The notes: generated from the letters alone by a model not told the origin. DNA of 40,935 nt from an uncultured Christensenella sp. (GCA_910578765.1 CAJTRW010000018.1:1-40935); one strand, 5' to 3'. Counted from the first letter of the stretch, positions 28,319 through 37,628 are shown. A program made the numbers and translations.

Positions 28319-28949
28319 AAAGGAACTGCGAATGCTCCCGATGAAGGAACTCCGAATAGCTGAGAGCGAAGGCGGCGGCTCCATAATCGAAGGGCATGCG
28401 GCGGTATTTGACTCGTGGTCGGAAACGCTCGGCGGCATTTTTCCGTTTAAAGAAATAGTTCGTAAGGGCGCATTCAACGAGAGCATCGGTAAAGACGATA
28501 TCCGTGCGCTGTTTAACCACGATCCGAATTACGTACTCGGCAGAAACCGTGCTGGAACACTTGAACTTGTGGAGGACGAAATAGGATTGCGTGTTCGGAT
28601 AACCCCGCCCGAAACAAGCTGGGCAAAGGATATTCAGACCAGCATCAAACGAGGCGACATAACGCAAATGTCCATAGGGTTCATTGTCGAGGAAGATAAG
28701 TGGTCGACGCAAGACGGAATGGACGTGCGAGAGATTCGCAAAGTTCAACTGTTTGACGTAAGCCCCGTAACCTTTCCCGCTTATACGGCAACCGATGTTG
28801 GCGTGAGAGCTATGCAAGAATACGACGGTTACAAAGCCGAGCAACGCAGTCAAGCGAAAGAAGCGGAAAGGGCGGCGGAGAGTGCAGCAAAAAAAGCGAA
28901 AGAGCAAGCAAGGCTTAAAAACTTGCAAACCAAATTTAAAACTATATAA
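28305..28949 (+). CDS. Prohead protease, HK97 family
   Basis: A 214-residue serine protease of HK97 type. Key residues are His72 in LFNHD and Ser123 in QMSIGF, with GHAAVFD near the N-terminus and LFDVSPVTFPAYTATDVGVR after it. It processes capsid and scaffold within the prohead. ATG 28305 is preferred over GTG 28302 because AGGAGG then lies six bases ahead. The C-terminus is a charged helix (EAERAAESAAKKAKEQARLK), which probably contacts the capsid scaffold region. Confidence 0.93.
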   Translation: MKESKKELRMLPMKELRIAESEGGGSIIEGHAAVFDSWSETLGGIFPFKEIVRKGAFNESIGKDDIRALFNHDPNYVLGRNRAGTLELVEDEIGLRVRITPPETSWAKDIQTSIKRGDITQMSIGFIVEEDKWSTQDGMDVREIRKVQLFDVSPVTFPAYTATDVGVRAMQEYDGYKAEQRSQAKEAERAAESAAKKAKEQARLKNLQTKFKTI

Positions 28950-28961
28950 GGAGATAAAAAT

Positions 28962-30245
28962 ATGACAATGAAGAAAGTGCTTGAAATGAAGGCAAAGAGA
29001 GAAGACGCCAGGCTCAAGGCAATGGCGGTTTTGAACAAGGCGGAAGCGGAAGACAGATTCCTCACCGAAGACGAACAAAAGGAAATTGACGGCTATGAAT
29101 CGGAAATCCGCTCGTGGGACGAGAGCATTACGAGAGCGGAAAGAATGCTTGCAATCGAGCCCGAAGAAAGAGGGGTAACGGAGAAACCCGAGGCTAAGCC
29201 CGCACCTCAGAAACCCGAAGAAAAGAGATTCGCAACGCTTGGCGAACAGCTCCTCGCAGCTTACCGTGCGGCGATGCCCGGCGGTCACACCGACGAGCGT
29301 CTTTCGACGAGAGCGGCAAGTGGTCTGAACGAATCCACTCCCTCGGACGGCGGTTTCCTCGTTCAGCAGGACTTTGTAACCGAACTGTTAAAGAGAACCT
29401 ACGAAACGGGTATCCTTGCCAGCAAGGTAAAGAAGATTCCCATCAGCACTAACGCCAACGGTCTGAAAATCAACGCCGTGGACGAGGACAGCCGTGCGAA
29501 CGGTTCGAGATGGGGCGGCGTGCAGACGTTCTGGGAGGCGGAAGCGGATGAGCATACGGGCAGTAAGCCTAAGTTCAGACAGATGGAACTCTCGCTGAAA
29601 AAGCTTACGGGTCTTTGCTATGCTACGGACGAACTTTTACAGGATGCGGCGGCACTCGAGGCGGTTATCCGTCAGGCGTTCGCCGAAGAGTTCGGATTCA
29701 AAATGGATGACGCAATTCTGTCGGGCAGCGGCGAGGGCGAACCTCTTGGCATTCTGAACAGCGGTGCGCTTGTAAAGGTTGAAAAGGAAAAAGACCAGAA
29801 GGATACCATTACGGTTGAGAATCTCATCAAGATGTGGAACAGACTCTGGTCGAAGTCGAGAGCAAATGCGGTTTGGTACATCAATCAGGAAATTGAACCG
29901 TTCCTTTATACGCTCAAGCTCGGCGATAAGCCTGTGTACATTCCCGCTGGCGGTATTTCGGAGAAGCCTTACGGAACGATTTTCGGAAGACCCGTCGTAC
30001 CCCTCGAGCAGTGCAGTGCCGCAGGTGAAGTCGGCGATATTATCTTGGCAGACGTCGGTCAGTATCTGCTTATCGACAAGGGCGGCATTAAGGCGGCAAG
30101 TTCCATTCACGTAAGATTCCTTTACGACGAGAACGTGTTCCGCTTCATTTATCGTGTGGACGGCAAACCTATCTGGAACAAGCCCCTTGCACCTTATAAG
30201 GGCAAGGCAACAGTTTCGCCGTTCATTACTCTTGACAAACGCTGA
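28962..30245 (+). CDS. Major capsid protein, HK97 family
   Basis: A 427-residue capsid protein. Residues 1-100 are the charged helical delta domain (MTMKKVLEMKAKREDARLKAMAV, then EARKPEKP-like linker), removed by the protease at maturation. The HK97 fold follows: STPSDGGFLVQQDFVTELLKR, KIPISTNANGLKI, FWEAEADEHTGSKPKFRQMELSLKKLTGLCYATDELLQD, and GSGEGEPLGIL. AAGGAGAT precedes the start. The order portal-protease-capsid is standard. Confidence 0.96.
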   Translation: MTMKKVLEMKAKREDARLKAMAVLNKAEAEDRFLTEDEQKEIDGYESEIRSWDESITRAERMLAIEPEERGVTEKPEAKPAPQKPEEKRFATLGEQLLAAYRAAMPGGHTDERLSTRAASGLNESTPSDGGFLVQQDFVTELLKRTYETGILASKVKKIPISTNANGLKINAVDEDSRANGSRWGGVQTFWEAEADEHTGSKPKFRQMELSLKKLTGLCYATDELLQDAAALEAVIRQAFAEEFGFKMDDAILSGSGEGEPLGILNSGALVKVEKEKDQKDTITVENLIKMWNRLWSKSRANAVWYINQEIEPFLYTLKLGDKPVYIPAGGISEKPYGTIFGRPVVPLEQCSAAGEVGDIILADVGQYLLIDKGGIKAASSIHVRFLYDENVFRFIYRVDGKPIWNKPLAPYKGKATVSPFITLDKR

Positions 30246-30270
30246 TAATACGCAAAGGAGGTGATCGAGC

Positions 30271-30564
30271 GTGTTGACATTGCAAGAAACGAAAGACTTT
30301 CTCCGCTTGGACGGCGACGATGAAGATGCGCTCGTCTCCTCGCTTATAGTTACGGCGAAAGAGCTGATAGAAGAAACATTGCGATACAAGCTCACGGAAT
30401 TCGAAGAGACTCCCGAAACCGTGCATCAGGCAATGCTGATAGTGGTCGGAACGCTTTATGAAGAAAGACAAGCGGCAAAGGATAACAAGTCGGGTGTGGA
30501 CATAAAGGAAACACTCGACCTTGTCCGCCGAATGCTGTTCGCATACCGAAAGGAGGCTTTCTGA
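30271..30564 (+). CDS. Head-tail connector, gp6-like
   Basis: A 97-residue helical protein starting at GTG 30271 after AAAGGAGGTGATCGAGC. LQETKDFLRLDGDDEDALVSSLIVTAKELIEETLRY is the signature of the gp6-like connector. It forms a ring below the portal. Its stop overlaps the next start as TGATG. Confidence 0.9.
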   Translation: MLTLQETKDFLRLDGDDEDALVSSLIVTAKELIEETLRYKLTEFEETPETVHQAMLIVVGTLYEERQAAKDNKSGVDIKETLDLVRRMLFAYRKEAF

Positions 30565-30956
30565 TGGATATAGGTAAACTTAACCGCCGTGTCGAGATTC
30601 TACGGTTCTTTAAGGATAGAGATGAATACGGCGGCGAAGTCGGGGAATGGAGAGCCGTGGCAAAGGTGTGGGCAGCAATAACGCCCGTGAGCGGAACGGA
30701 GCAAATGTTTGCTCAGCAAGTAACGGCGGAGGCGGTTGTTAAAATCACAATTCGCTATCTGCCGTGGCTTGACGTTATGCACCGAATAAGATACGGTGAA
30801 AAACTGTACGAAATAATCGGTGCTATGGATGCGGACACGTCGCATACGAAAACAATATTGAACTGTAAGGAGATGGTATCAGATGAGCTTCAGCGCAAAG
30901 CAGAGGAAAGTCAAAACGACGATAGAAGGCGCCAGTGCGCTTGTAAAAGACCTTAA
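30564..30956 (+). CDS. Head closure protein, SPP1 gp16-like
   Basis: A 130-residue protein. MDIGKLNRRVEILRFFKDRDEYGGEVGEWRAVAKVWAAITPVSGTEQMFAQQ, then IRYLPWLDVMHRIRYGEKLYEIIG, is the head-tail adaptor pattern (SPP1 gp16 / HK97 gp7 group). It closes the head after packaging. The last 24 residues overlap the next gene in another frame by 74 bases, unusually long; the usual family end lies near the point where the overlap begins, so the tail DELQRKAEESQNDDRRRQCACKRP may be a recent extension. Confidence 0.88.
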   Translation: MDIGKLNRRVEILRFFKDRDEYGGEVGEWRAVAKVWAAITPVSGTEQMFAQQVTAEAVVKITIRYLPWLDVMHRIRYGEKLYEIIGAMDADTSHTKTILNCKEMVSDELQRKAEESQNDDRRRQCACKRP

Positions 30957-31284
30957 AGCAATGGAAGATGCGGCGGCTCAGGTTATGATGCAAGGTGCAA
31001 AGGCGGGTGGAAAGATTGCACTCGAAGATGCCAAGCGCAACTGTCCCGTAGACACGGGCGCATTAAAGCAGAGTCTGCATTTGACCGAAGGTAAGGCAAC
31101 GAAGGTCAAGGCAACCGTGCAGGTGGACTACGATAAATCTTTAAAGTACGGCACACACGTCGAACTTGGGGCAAGGGGAAGACCTGCAAATCCGTTTTTG
31201 CGCAATGCCGTGGACGATAACCAAAACAAGATAAACGATGCTATTGTGTCGGAGATATCGAAGGCGGTTGGGCGCAAGATATGA
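30883..31284 (+). CDS. HK97 gp10-like tail component
   Basis: A 133-residue protein with IEGASALVKDLKAMEDAAAQVMMQGAKAGGKIALEDAKRNCPVDTGALKQSL, then YGTHVELGARGRPANPFLRNAV. The PVDTGALKQS motif and the ending PFLRNAV are typical of the HK97 gp10 family, part of the head-tail joint. It begins inside the end of the previous gene and overlaps the next as ATGA. Confidence 0.92.
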   Translation: MSFSAKQRKVKTTIEGASALVKDLKAMEDAAAQVMMQGAKAGGKIALEDAKRNCPVDTGALKQSLHLTEGKATKVKATVQVDYDKSLKYGTHVELGARGRPANPFLRNAVDDNQNKINDAIVSEISKAVGRKI

Positions 31285-31712
31285 AAGACATATGTCAGGT
31301 TTTATATGAGTATCTATCGGCGGATGCGGATATCAAGAATCGTGTTCACGGGCGCATATATCCCATCGTATTGCCCCAAGACGCACCGTTGCCCGCAATC
31401 GTTTATGCACCTGTACTTGCCAATTACGACTCGGCTTTGCAAGGCGATACGGGATTTGTAAGGCAAACGATGCAACTCGTGGCGCATGATAGCACTTATA
31501 AGAAATCAAGGGAACTTTCAAGACTTATAAAGAAAGCCTTGCAGGATTATCATGGTGATATGAACGGCTTGTATATTCAAGCCGTTTTCATTAAATCCGA
31601 TTACGAATATAACGGGAACACGGCACTCAAATTTGATACCGAAGAATTTATGACGAGTATCGAGTTTGAGTTTTATTTCAATGAGGGGCATAACGCTCCA
31701 CCCAAATATTAA
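31281..31712 (+). CDS. DUF3168-like tail completion protein
   Basis: A 143-residue protein in the tail-terminator slot. It has MKDICQVLYEYLSADADIKNRVHGRIYPIVLPQDAPLPAIVYAPVLANYD and YIQAVFIKSDYEYNGNTALKFDTEEFMTSIEFEFYF, which match the DUF3168 family that caps the tail tube at the head side. ATGA overlap with the previous gene gives coupling. Confidence 0.88.
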   Translation: MKDICQVLYEYLSADADIKNRVHGRIYPIVLPQDAPLPAIVYAPVLANYDSALQGDTGFVRQTMQLVAHDSTYKKSRELSRLIKKALQDYHGDMNGLYIQAVFIKSDYEYNGNTALKFDTEEFMTSIEFEFYFNEGHNAPPKY

Positions 31713-31730
31713 AAAATGGAGGTTAAACAA

Positions 31731-32132
31731 ATGGCGGTAGCAGGAAAGAACGGTAAGGTCGTAATAGGCGACGGCGCAGCCCAAAAAGTTGTCGGCATTA
31801 AGAGCTGGTCGCTGGAATTGTCACTGGATACTTTGGAAACCACGGCACTTGGTGACGATTGGAAGAATTATATCACGGGACTCAAAGAGTGGTCTGCATC
31901 AAGCGAAGGCGATTATGAAGTACCAGTGGACGAAGAGGGGCAGGCAGCTTTACAGGATGCATTCCTTAACGGTACGACAGTAATAGTCAAGTTATACGTG
32001 GATGCCCAAAACTACTATCAGGGCGAGGCTTATATCAACAGCCTTTCCATCGAAGACCCCGTAGACGACGTTGTGTCAATAAGTATCGAGTTTACGGGGA
32101 CGGGTGCGCTCACCTTTGAAAAGGGCGAATAA
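31731..32132 (+). CDS. Major tail (tube) protein
   Basis: A 133-residue protein. ATG 31731 is taken because GGAGG lies at 31718-31722; a frame starting at 31716 would put the ribosome site inside the gene. The body reads WSLELSLDTLETTALGDDWKNYITGLKEWSASSEGDYEV, then VIVKLYVDAQNYYQGEAYINSLSIEDPVDDVVSISIEFTGTGAL, the TP901-1 tail-tube pattern. It polymerises around the tape measure. Confidence 0.92.
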   Translation: MAVAGKNGKVVIGDGAAQKVVGIKSWSLELSLDTLETTALGDDWKNYITGLKEWSASSEGDYEVPVDEEGQAALQDAFLNGTTVIVKLYVDAQNYYQGEAYINSLSIEDPVDDVVSISIEFTGTGALTFEKGE

Positions 32133-32147
32133 ATCTAAGGGAGATAA

Positions 32148-32468
32148 ATGATGAAAAAAGGCGTAGCAATTAATTTGGATAGACCGAGAACATTGCGTTA
32201 CGGAATGAACGCACTCGCTAAAATAGAAGACCTCACGGGCAAATCGCTCTTGGCTTTCGACTTGAACAACGTCGGCGTTAAAGACCTTCTTGCGATAATA
32301 TACTGCGGTCTTTGCCACGAAGACAAAAATCTCACTATTGAACAGGTGGGCGATTTAATAGACGAATACTCAACAATCTCCGAAATTGCCGAAAAACTCG
32401 GCGAAGCTCTGACCGTAGCATTCGGTGCGGACGCAATCGAAAAGGGCGATAACTCGGGGGAAAAGTAA
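32148..32468 (+). CDS. Tail assembly chaperone, G-like
   Basis: A 106-residue protein between tail tube and tape measure, the usual place of the G chaperone: RPRTLRYGMNALAKIEDLTGKSLLAFD, then VKDLLAIIYCGLCHEDKNLTIEQVGDLIDEYSTISEIAEKLGEALTVAFG. It helps fold and load the tape measure. Its last codons are GGG GAA AAG TAA within a purine run, from which a -1 shift reads into the next frame. ATG 32148 or 32151 follows GGGAGATAA. Confidence 0.88.
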   Translation: MMKKGVAINLDRPRTLRYGMNALAKIEDLTGKSLLAFDLNNVGVKDLLAIIYCGLCHEDKNLTIEQVGDLIDEYSTISEIAEKLGEALTVAFGADAIEKGDNSGEK

Positions 32469-32779
32469 CCGCCGCTATTGACTTGTCGGCTTTATGCGAT
32501 AAAGCGGTGGTTGTTTTTGGGGTCGACCCGTTGACGGTAGGTGATTACACGCCTTATGAGTTAAAGCTCATAGCTAATCAGAGACAGCACCGTGAGCAAA
32601 CGGAATTCGAAAATATCCTCTGCCTTGCATGGCACACGGAAGCTCTCGCCCGGCAGAAAAAACTGCCGAGCTTGAAGAAACTGTTGAAAGATGCACGCAA
32701 AAAGCCGACGAGCAAACCAAGCAAAGGTGACGCCATTCTAAAAGCGATGGCGGCGGAAAAAGGTGTAATTATAAAGTAA
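32456..32779 (+). CDS. Tail assembly chaperone, T-like part by -1 frameshift
   Basis: A 98-residue frame in the -1 phase, open from the purine run GGGGGAAAAG (32456-32465) to 32779. It reads VTAAIDLSALCDKAVVVFGVDPLTVGDYTPYELKLIANQRQHREQTEFENILCL. It has no ribosome site or good start of its own, which is the rule for the T part of the G/GT chaperone pair. The exact slip is atypical: AAG to AAA in the A site is good, but the P site pairing is not the classical XXXYYYZ. The fused product is inferred. Confidence 0.75.
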   Translation, partial: GGKVTAAIDLSALCDKAVVVFGVDPLTVGDYTPYELKLIANQRQHREQTEFENILCLAWHTEALARQKKLPSLKKLLKDARKKPTSKPSKGDAILKAMAAEKGVIIK

Positions 32780-32792
32780 AGGGGGTGAAGAT

Positions 32793-35483
32793 GTGGCGGT
32801 AATAAGAAACCTTGTCGTAAAAATCGCAGCGGACATATCTTCGCTATCCAAAGGTTTACAAGACGCCCAAAAGAAAATACAAAAGGTGTCGGCGTCTTTC
32901 ACAAAAGCAGGAACAAAACTAACGGCAAGTATAACTGCGCCAATCCTTGCACTTGGAACGGCGGCGGTTAATGTGTCGCAGCAGTTCGAACAGAGTATGG
33001 CAAACGCCGCATCGGTAGCAGGCGCAACGGGTGATGACTTTGCGAGAATGACTGCCCTCGCCAGAGAGATGGGTTCAAAAACCGTGTTCTCGGCAAGCCA
33101 AGCGGCAGATGCGCTTTATTATATGGCGTCCGCAGGTTATAAAGTAGACCAAATGGCGGATTCCATTCAAGCCACTCTGAACCTTGCATCGGCAACGCAG
33201 AGCGACCTCGCATTCACTACCGATACGGTCATTTCCACGCTGAATCAGTTTGGCTTGGAAGCGAACCAAGCGGAAAGGGTAACCAACGTATTCGCAGCGG
33301 CAATAGGCAACTCAATGGCGAATATGGATAAACTGTCGAATTCAATGGGTTATGTCGGGCCTGTAGCAAACAGCTTGGGGTATTCGATAGAAGAAACGAC
33401 GGGTGCGCTTGCGGTTTTATATAATGCAGGCTATGACGGTTCTACTGCGGGTACTGCACTAAGGCAATCGCTCGTATCGTTAATGAATCCGTCCACGGCT
33501 GCGCTCGGCGTGTTCGAGGAATTAGGATTGACTTATGAAGAAGTCAATCCTGCTACCAATGACCTTGCAACGATTATAGACAGACTCGGTGCCGCAGGAA
33601 TGGACACCTCTCAGGCAATGAAAGTCTTTGGTGCGAGAGCAGGCCCCGGAATGCTTGCCTTGTTATCGGCTGGCGGGGATGCGGTCAGAGATATGACAGA
33701 CTCCATTACGGGAACGAACAAGGCAACCGAGATGGCGGAAGTGCAGCTCAACACCTTACAAGGTCAAGTAAAGATACTTAAATCCGAACTTGAAGAAATC
33801 GCCATATCGTTCGGCGACGTGTTGATTCCAATTATAAGACAGTTCATCCAAAAGTATATTTCGCCTTTGACTGCGAAGCTGATGGGCTTGTCAATGGGAA
33901 CGAAAAAGAACATAGTAACCATAGCGTTATTGGCGGCAGCAATCGGGCCGCTTTTATTAATTGTAGGAAAACTAATCGGCAGCGTCGGCACGATATTGAA
34001 ACTCGGCTCGTTGCTTTTCAGCAAAGTCGGCTTGATTATAGCGGCAATCACGGCGGTGGTCGGCGTGGTTACATACCTATGGAAAACCAACGAAGATTTC
34101 CGCAATGCGATAATGCGGATATGGGAGAAAATCAAACAGAAAATACTCGGTGCAGTCGAGGCGATTAAACAATGGTGGTCGAAGAACGGCGAGAAGGTAA
34201 TAAGCGCAGTTGTAAAAGCCCTAACCGTTGTCTGGAACGTTGTGAAAGCCAAGTTCAACCTTATACTCAAAATAGCAAAAAAGGTGTGGCCGTATATCAA
34301 GATGATAGTCGTAGATACGGTTAATGCAATAAAGGCATTTTGGGAAAAGAACGGCGAAAAGATTTGGAATACGGTAAAAACCATTTTCACAAATATTTGG
34401 ATGTGCGTGAAGAGCGCATTCAGCATAATAAAGGACTCGCTAAGTAAATTTTTCTCATACGTTAAGCCGATATGGGAAAAGCTCAAAGCGTTGTTTGCTT
34501 CGCTTTGGGATACGATATGCGAATTATACGAAACTTTAAAGCCGTTGTTCGACTTAATCGGCGGACTTGTAATGACGCTTTGGGGCGTGGTGTCAAGCGT
34601 ACTCGGCGCAATTATAGACGCACTCGGGCCGTTCCTTGAAGCGGTTATCGACGTGGCAAGCGCAATACTCGATATTATAAAAATTGTGTGTGCATTGCTG
34701 CGCGGGGATTGGTCTTCGGCTTGGGAATATATGCAAGACTTTGCAAGCAATATCTGGTCGGGAATCAAAAACATATTCCTCGGTATTTGGGAATTTATCA
34801 AAGGCTTCGGCGAGAATATTTGCTCTTTCTTCGGCAACGTCGGAGAAACAATCGGTAACATTTTCAAAGGCGTGTGGGAAGGCATAAGCGGATTTTTCAC
34901 AAAGATATGGGACGGAATAAAGAACGTCTGCGGCGGAATTTGGGATAGCGTAACGGGAGTATTCGGTAAGATAAAAGATTTTTTCACGGGTCAGAGCGGT
35001 GAGGCAAGCTCGTGGGGTTCGAACTTAATATCCAACATTACGGGCGGAATAAAGAAAGCGGCGAATTGGGTAGTAGACGGTGTGAAGAGTGTCGGCAAGT
35101 CGATTGCCAACTTTCTCGGTTTCGGATCGCCTACCAAGAAAGGTCCGGGTCATACCGCAGACGAGTGGATACCGAATCTAATGGATATGATGGCTAACGA
35201 TATGTACGCCAACATTCCAATGATGCAGAGAGCGGCAATCGAGGTGGCAAACACGCTCGGCTTGGCAACTTCTCCGAACAGGGCAATGATAGGTACTGGC
35301 TCAAGTCCCAACGGTGACCTGCTGAACGGCTTGTTGCAAGGAATGGCGGCGATGAACGGAATGGGCGGAGCTGACGATAAGGAACTTGTTTTACAGATTG
35401 ACGGGCAGACTTTTGCAAGACTGATGCTGCCGAAGCTATCGAGAGAATATAAGCGAAACGGTGTGAATTTGCAAGGAGTGTGA
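32793..35483 (+). CDS. Tail tape measure protein, TP901 family
   Basis: An 896-residue protein starting at GTG 32793 after GGGGGTGAAGAT. The N-terminus (VVKIAADISSLSKGLQDAQKKIQKVSASFTKAG) begins a long coiled coil. Residues about 70-330 carry the TP901 tape-measure core (ASVAGATGDDFARMTALAREMG, TVFSASQAADALYYMASAGY, GTALRQSLVSLMNPS). Hydrophobic helices near 370-440 may pass the host membrane at injection. The second half has Trp-rich helical repeats (WEKIKQKI, WNVVKAKF, IWDGIKNV), spaced about 40 residues. Its length sets the tail length. Confidence 0.95.
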   Translation: MAVIRNLVVKIAADISSLSKGLQDAQKKIQKVSASFTKAGTKLTASITAPILALGTAAVNVSQQFEQSMANAASVAGATGDDFARMTALAREMGSKTVFSASQAADALYYMASAGYKVDQMADSIQATLNLASATQSDLAFTTDTVISTLNQFGLEANQAERVTNVFAAAIGNSMANMDKLSNSMGYVGPVANSLGYSIEETTGALAVLYNAGYDGSTAGTALRQSLVSLMNPSTAALGVFEELGLTYEEVNPATNDLATIIDRLGAAGMDTSQAMKVFGARAGPGMLALLSAGGDAVRDMTDSITGTNKATEMAEVQLNTLQGQVKILKSELEEIAISFGDVLIPIIRQFIQKYISPLTAKLMGLSMGTKKNIVTIALLAAAIGPLLLIVGKLIGSVGTILKLGSLLFSKVGLIIAAITAVVGVVTYLWKTNEDFRNAIMRIWEKIKQKILGAVEAIKQWWSKNGEKVISAVVKALTVVWNVVKAKFNLILKIAKKVWPYIKMIVVDTVNAIKAFWEKNGEKIWNTVKTIFTNIWMCVKSAFSIIKDSLSKFFSYVKPIWEKLKALFASLWDTICELYETLKPLFDLIGGLVMTLWGVVSSVLGAIIDALGPFLEAVIDVASAILDIIKIVCALLRGDWSSAWEYMQDFASNIWSGIKNIFLGIWEFIKGFGENICSFFGNVGETIGNIFKGVWEGISGFFTKIWDGIKNVCGGIWDSVTGVFGKIKDFFTGQSGEASSWGSNLISNITGGIKKAANWVVDGVKSVGKSIANFLGFGSPTKKGPGHTADEWIPNLMDMMANDMYANIPMMQRAAIEVANTLGLATSPNRAMIGTGSSPNGDLLNGLLQGMAAMNGMGGADDKELVLQIDGQTFARLMLPKLSREYKRNGVNLQGV

Positions 35484-35484
35484 T

Positions 35485-35838
35485 ATGGACTTTTTCAAGA
35501 TTAACGGAAAGAAAATAAAACCGCCCACCGAACTGACTGTTTCGCCAGAGATACTCGATATAGCCGAACGCACCGTTGACGGAACGATGGTAGTGGATAT
35601 AATCGGCACAAAACGCAAGGTTGACGTAAGTTGGGAATACCTTTCGAAAGAAGATATGGTTATACTCTCAAACGCCGTTAAATCAAGCATATTTGCGGAC
35701 GTATCGTTCCACGACAGTATGGGCAGTCTTGTTACAATGACGGCTCGGGCGGAAAATTTGACGTTTCAACCGCATTATAATTGGGCAAAAGGACAACTGA
35801 TGTGGAAAGGGGTGTCCGTAAGTTTTACGGAGAGGTAG
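35485..35838 (+). CDS. DUF6711-like tail protein
   Basis: A 117-residue protein after the tape measure, in the distal-tail slot. It opens DFFKINGKKIKPPTELTVSPEILDIAERTVDGTMVVDIIGTKRKVDVSWEYLSKEDMVIL, the pattern of DUF6711 tail proteins. It is beta-rich and probably part of the tail tip, between the tube and the hub. Only one base separates it from the tape-measure stop. Confidence 0.85.
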   Translation: MDFFKINGKKIKPPTELTVSPEILDIAERTVDGTMVVDIIGTKRKVDVSWEYLSKEDMVILSNAVKSSIFADVSFHDSMGSLVTMTARAENLTFQPHYNWAKGQLMWKGVSVSFTER

Positions 35839-35841
35839 CCT

Positions 35842-37617
35842 ATGAAGTACTCGGATAATCCCCGTAAGGTTTACGGCAAAGTAGAAATCGTATATGCAGA
35901 TGAAGAACTGAGCCGTGACGTTAAAGTTGCGGTCAGCGCAAACTCTGAAATCAGCCACCCGGCTGAAGTGTATAAACCGCCTTATGCGCCTACTGTAAAG
36001 GCTTGCACGATGGACGGAAACTCGACTATGGACGGAACTTTCCAAATGATGTCGGACGACCTTGTCGTTGGTTGGTGGAGCGGAAAACTCGCAGATAGTA
36101 CGGGGGCATTTGCAAATAGACCGTATATAGAGCTGTCTTTCGGTATGCGGCCTATAATCTATTGGCGAATAATCGGCGATGAAAAACTCAACCAATACCC
36201 CGTGGACTTTACGCTGCAGTATAAGCGAAACGGCTCTATAGTGAAAACCGATACGATAACGGGCAATTCAAACGTGGAGATATTAGTTAATCCGAAAATA
36301 GCGGACATAACGTCTGTGCGTATGACGATATTAAAATGGAGTACGCCGAATGCCTGCGCTAAAATTCTGCGGTTTTTCGAACGGGTGTATGAGACATACG
36401 AAGGAAAAGATTTGCTGTCGTTCGAAGTCGGTGAAGAACTCTGTTCTTCCGAGGGTAACTACAATATCAATTCGGACTCAATGACGGTTAGTATTTACAA
36501 CGAAGACCGCAAGTTCGACAAAGGCTATCTGCGGACGCTTATGCTATTAGACCGCAAGCTGTACCCGTTTATCGGAATAGAGCAAAACGGTGAAATAGAG
36601 TATAAGCCGCTCGGCGTTTTTTACTCGGACGAATGGGATATACCGCAGGATAGCCAATGGGTAAAATGCACGGCAACCGACAGAATGATGCGCTTGCAAA
36701 TAAAGACCTACGTTGGCTTTCCGCTCGTTGAAAATGTGTCGTTGTATGAAATAGCCGAAGATATTTTGACGAAGATGGGTTTGAATTCAACCGACTATAT
36801 TATAACGGCAAGGCTGAAAGATTTTGTTGTGGATACGGCGCTATTGCCGAAGACCACTGGATGGGACGCTTTGCAGGAAATAGCAAATGCGGGGTTGTGC
36901 AAGGTGTTCGTGGACAGGGAGAACCGAATCGTTATTAATTGCGAAGACGACGAGCCGAACCGCAGTTCGATAGAAGTAAACCCGAGTAATATGTTCTCTT
37001 ACAAATCGAACATAACACTGACGGACTTTTCTAACAGCGTGTCGGTGGACTACTGCGAAATCAGCATAAAGGATGACGTAATCGACGTTGCGGAAACAGA
37101 GATATGGCTAAATCCTTACGAAACTAAAACTATAGCAATCGACTATACCTCGGAGGTGGCGTATCCGACTGCGACAAGCGGTAACGCTTCGGTGCGGATA
37201 ATATCGTATGAGAGCGGCGTAAATTCCTGCACTTGTACGTTGAAAAATAATGCGGGTACAGCGCAGACTACGACAATAACCGTATCTGGGAATGCAATAG
37301 ATATCAATACCCGAACGGTAACGGTGAGGGACGAAGAAAGTATACAGCTCTATGGGGTCGTAGAATATTCACATCCGACAAGCGAGCTTGTGCAGAGCTA
37401 CGAGCAAGCGGAGTACATGGCTACTTTGCTGCTTAACCGTATGAAAGCGGGTGAGGGCAGTATAACGACGGAATGGCGTGGCAATCCTGAGCTTGAAACG
37501 GGTCTGATATATAACTGCGTCGATAGATTTGGTGATAGTAAAAAGCTACTGTGTGAATATAACAAGTTTAGTTACAGCGGAGGACTGAAACAAGAAACAC
37601 GCGGACGTAAAAAATAG
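35842..37617 (+). CDS. Baseplate hub / tail-associated structural protein
   Basis: A 591-residue protein, next after the distal-tail gene. The N-terminal third is a beta-rich domain (WWSGKLADSTGAFANRPYIELSFG, PVDFTLQYKRNGSIVKTDTITGN). The middle resembles phage hub proteins (YLRTLMLLDRKLYPFIGIEQNGEIEYKPLGVFYSDEWDIPQDSQWVKCTATDRMMRL, LYEIAEDILTKMGL). The C-terminus has a conserved LVQSYEQAEYMATLLLNRMK and ends with basic residues. It probably forms the tail-tip hub. No peptidase motif is visible. Confidence 0.8.
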   Translation: MKYSDNPRKVYGKVEIVYADEELSRDVKVAVSANSEISHPAEVYKPPYAPTVKACTMDGNSTMDGTFQMMSDDLVVGWWSGKLADSTGAFANRPYIELSFGMRPIIYWRIIGDEKLNQYPVDFTLQYKRNGSIVKTDTITGNSNVEILVNPKIADITSVRMTILKWSTPNACAKILRFFERVYETYEGKDLLSFEVGEELCSSEGNYNINSDSMTVSIYNEDRKFDKGYLRTLMLLDRKLYPFIGIEQNGEIEYKPLGVFYSDEWDIPQDSQWVKCTATDRMMRLQIKTYVGFPLVENVSLYEIAEDILTKMGLNSTDYIITARLKDFVVDTALLPKTTGWDALQEIANAGLCKVFVDRENRIVINCEDDEPNRSSIEVNPSNMFSYKSNITLTDFSNSVSVDYCEISIKDDVIDVAETEIWLNPYETKTIAIDYTSEVAYPTATSGNASVRIISYESGVNSCTCTLKNNAGTAQTTTITVSGNAIDINTRTVTVRDEESIQLYGVVEYSHPTSELVQSYEQAEYMATLLLNRMKAGEGSITTEWRGNPELETGLIYNCVDRFGDSKKLLCEYNKFSYSGGLKQETRGRKK

Positions 37618-37628
37618 GGAGGTAAAAC

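Noticed and set aside
28248..29288. Minus-strand open frame of about 346 codons opposite protease and capsid genes
   Set aside because: It covers clearly assigned HK97 genes on the plus strand and has no ribosome site or family features.
33764..34987. Long minus-strand open frame opposite the tape measure gene
   Set aside because: It is the mirror of a well-identified protein in a biased-codon region, without a ribosome site or recognisable motif.
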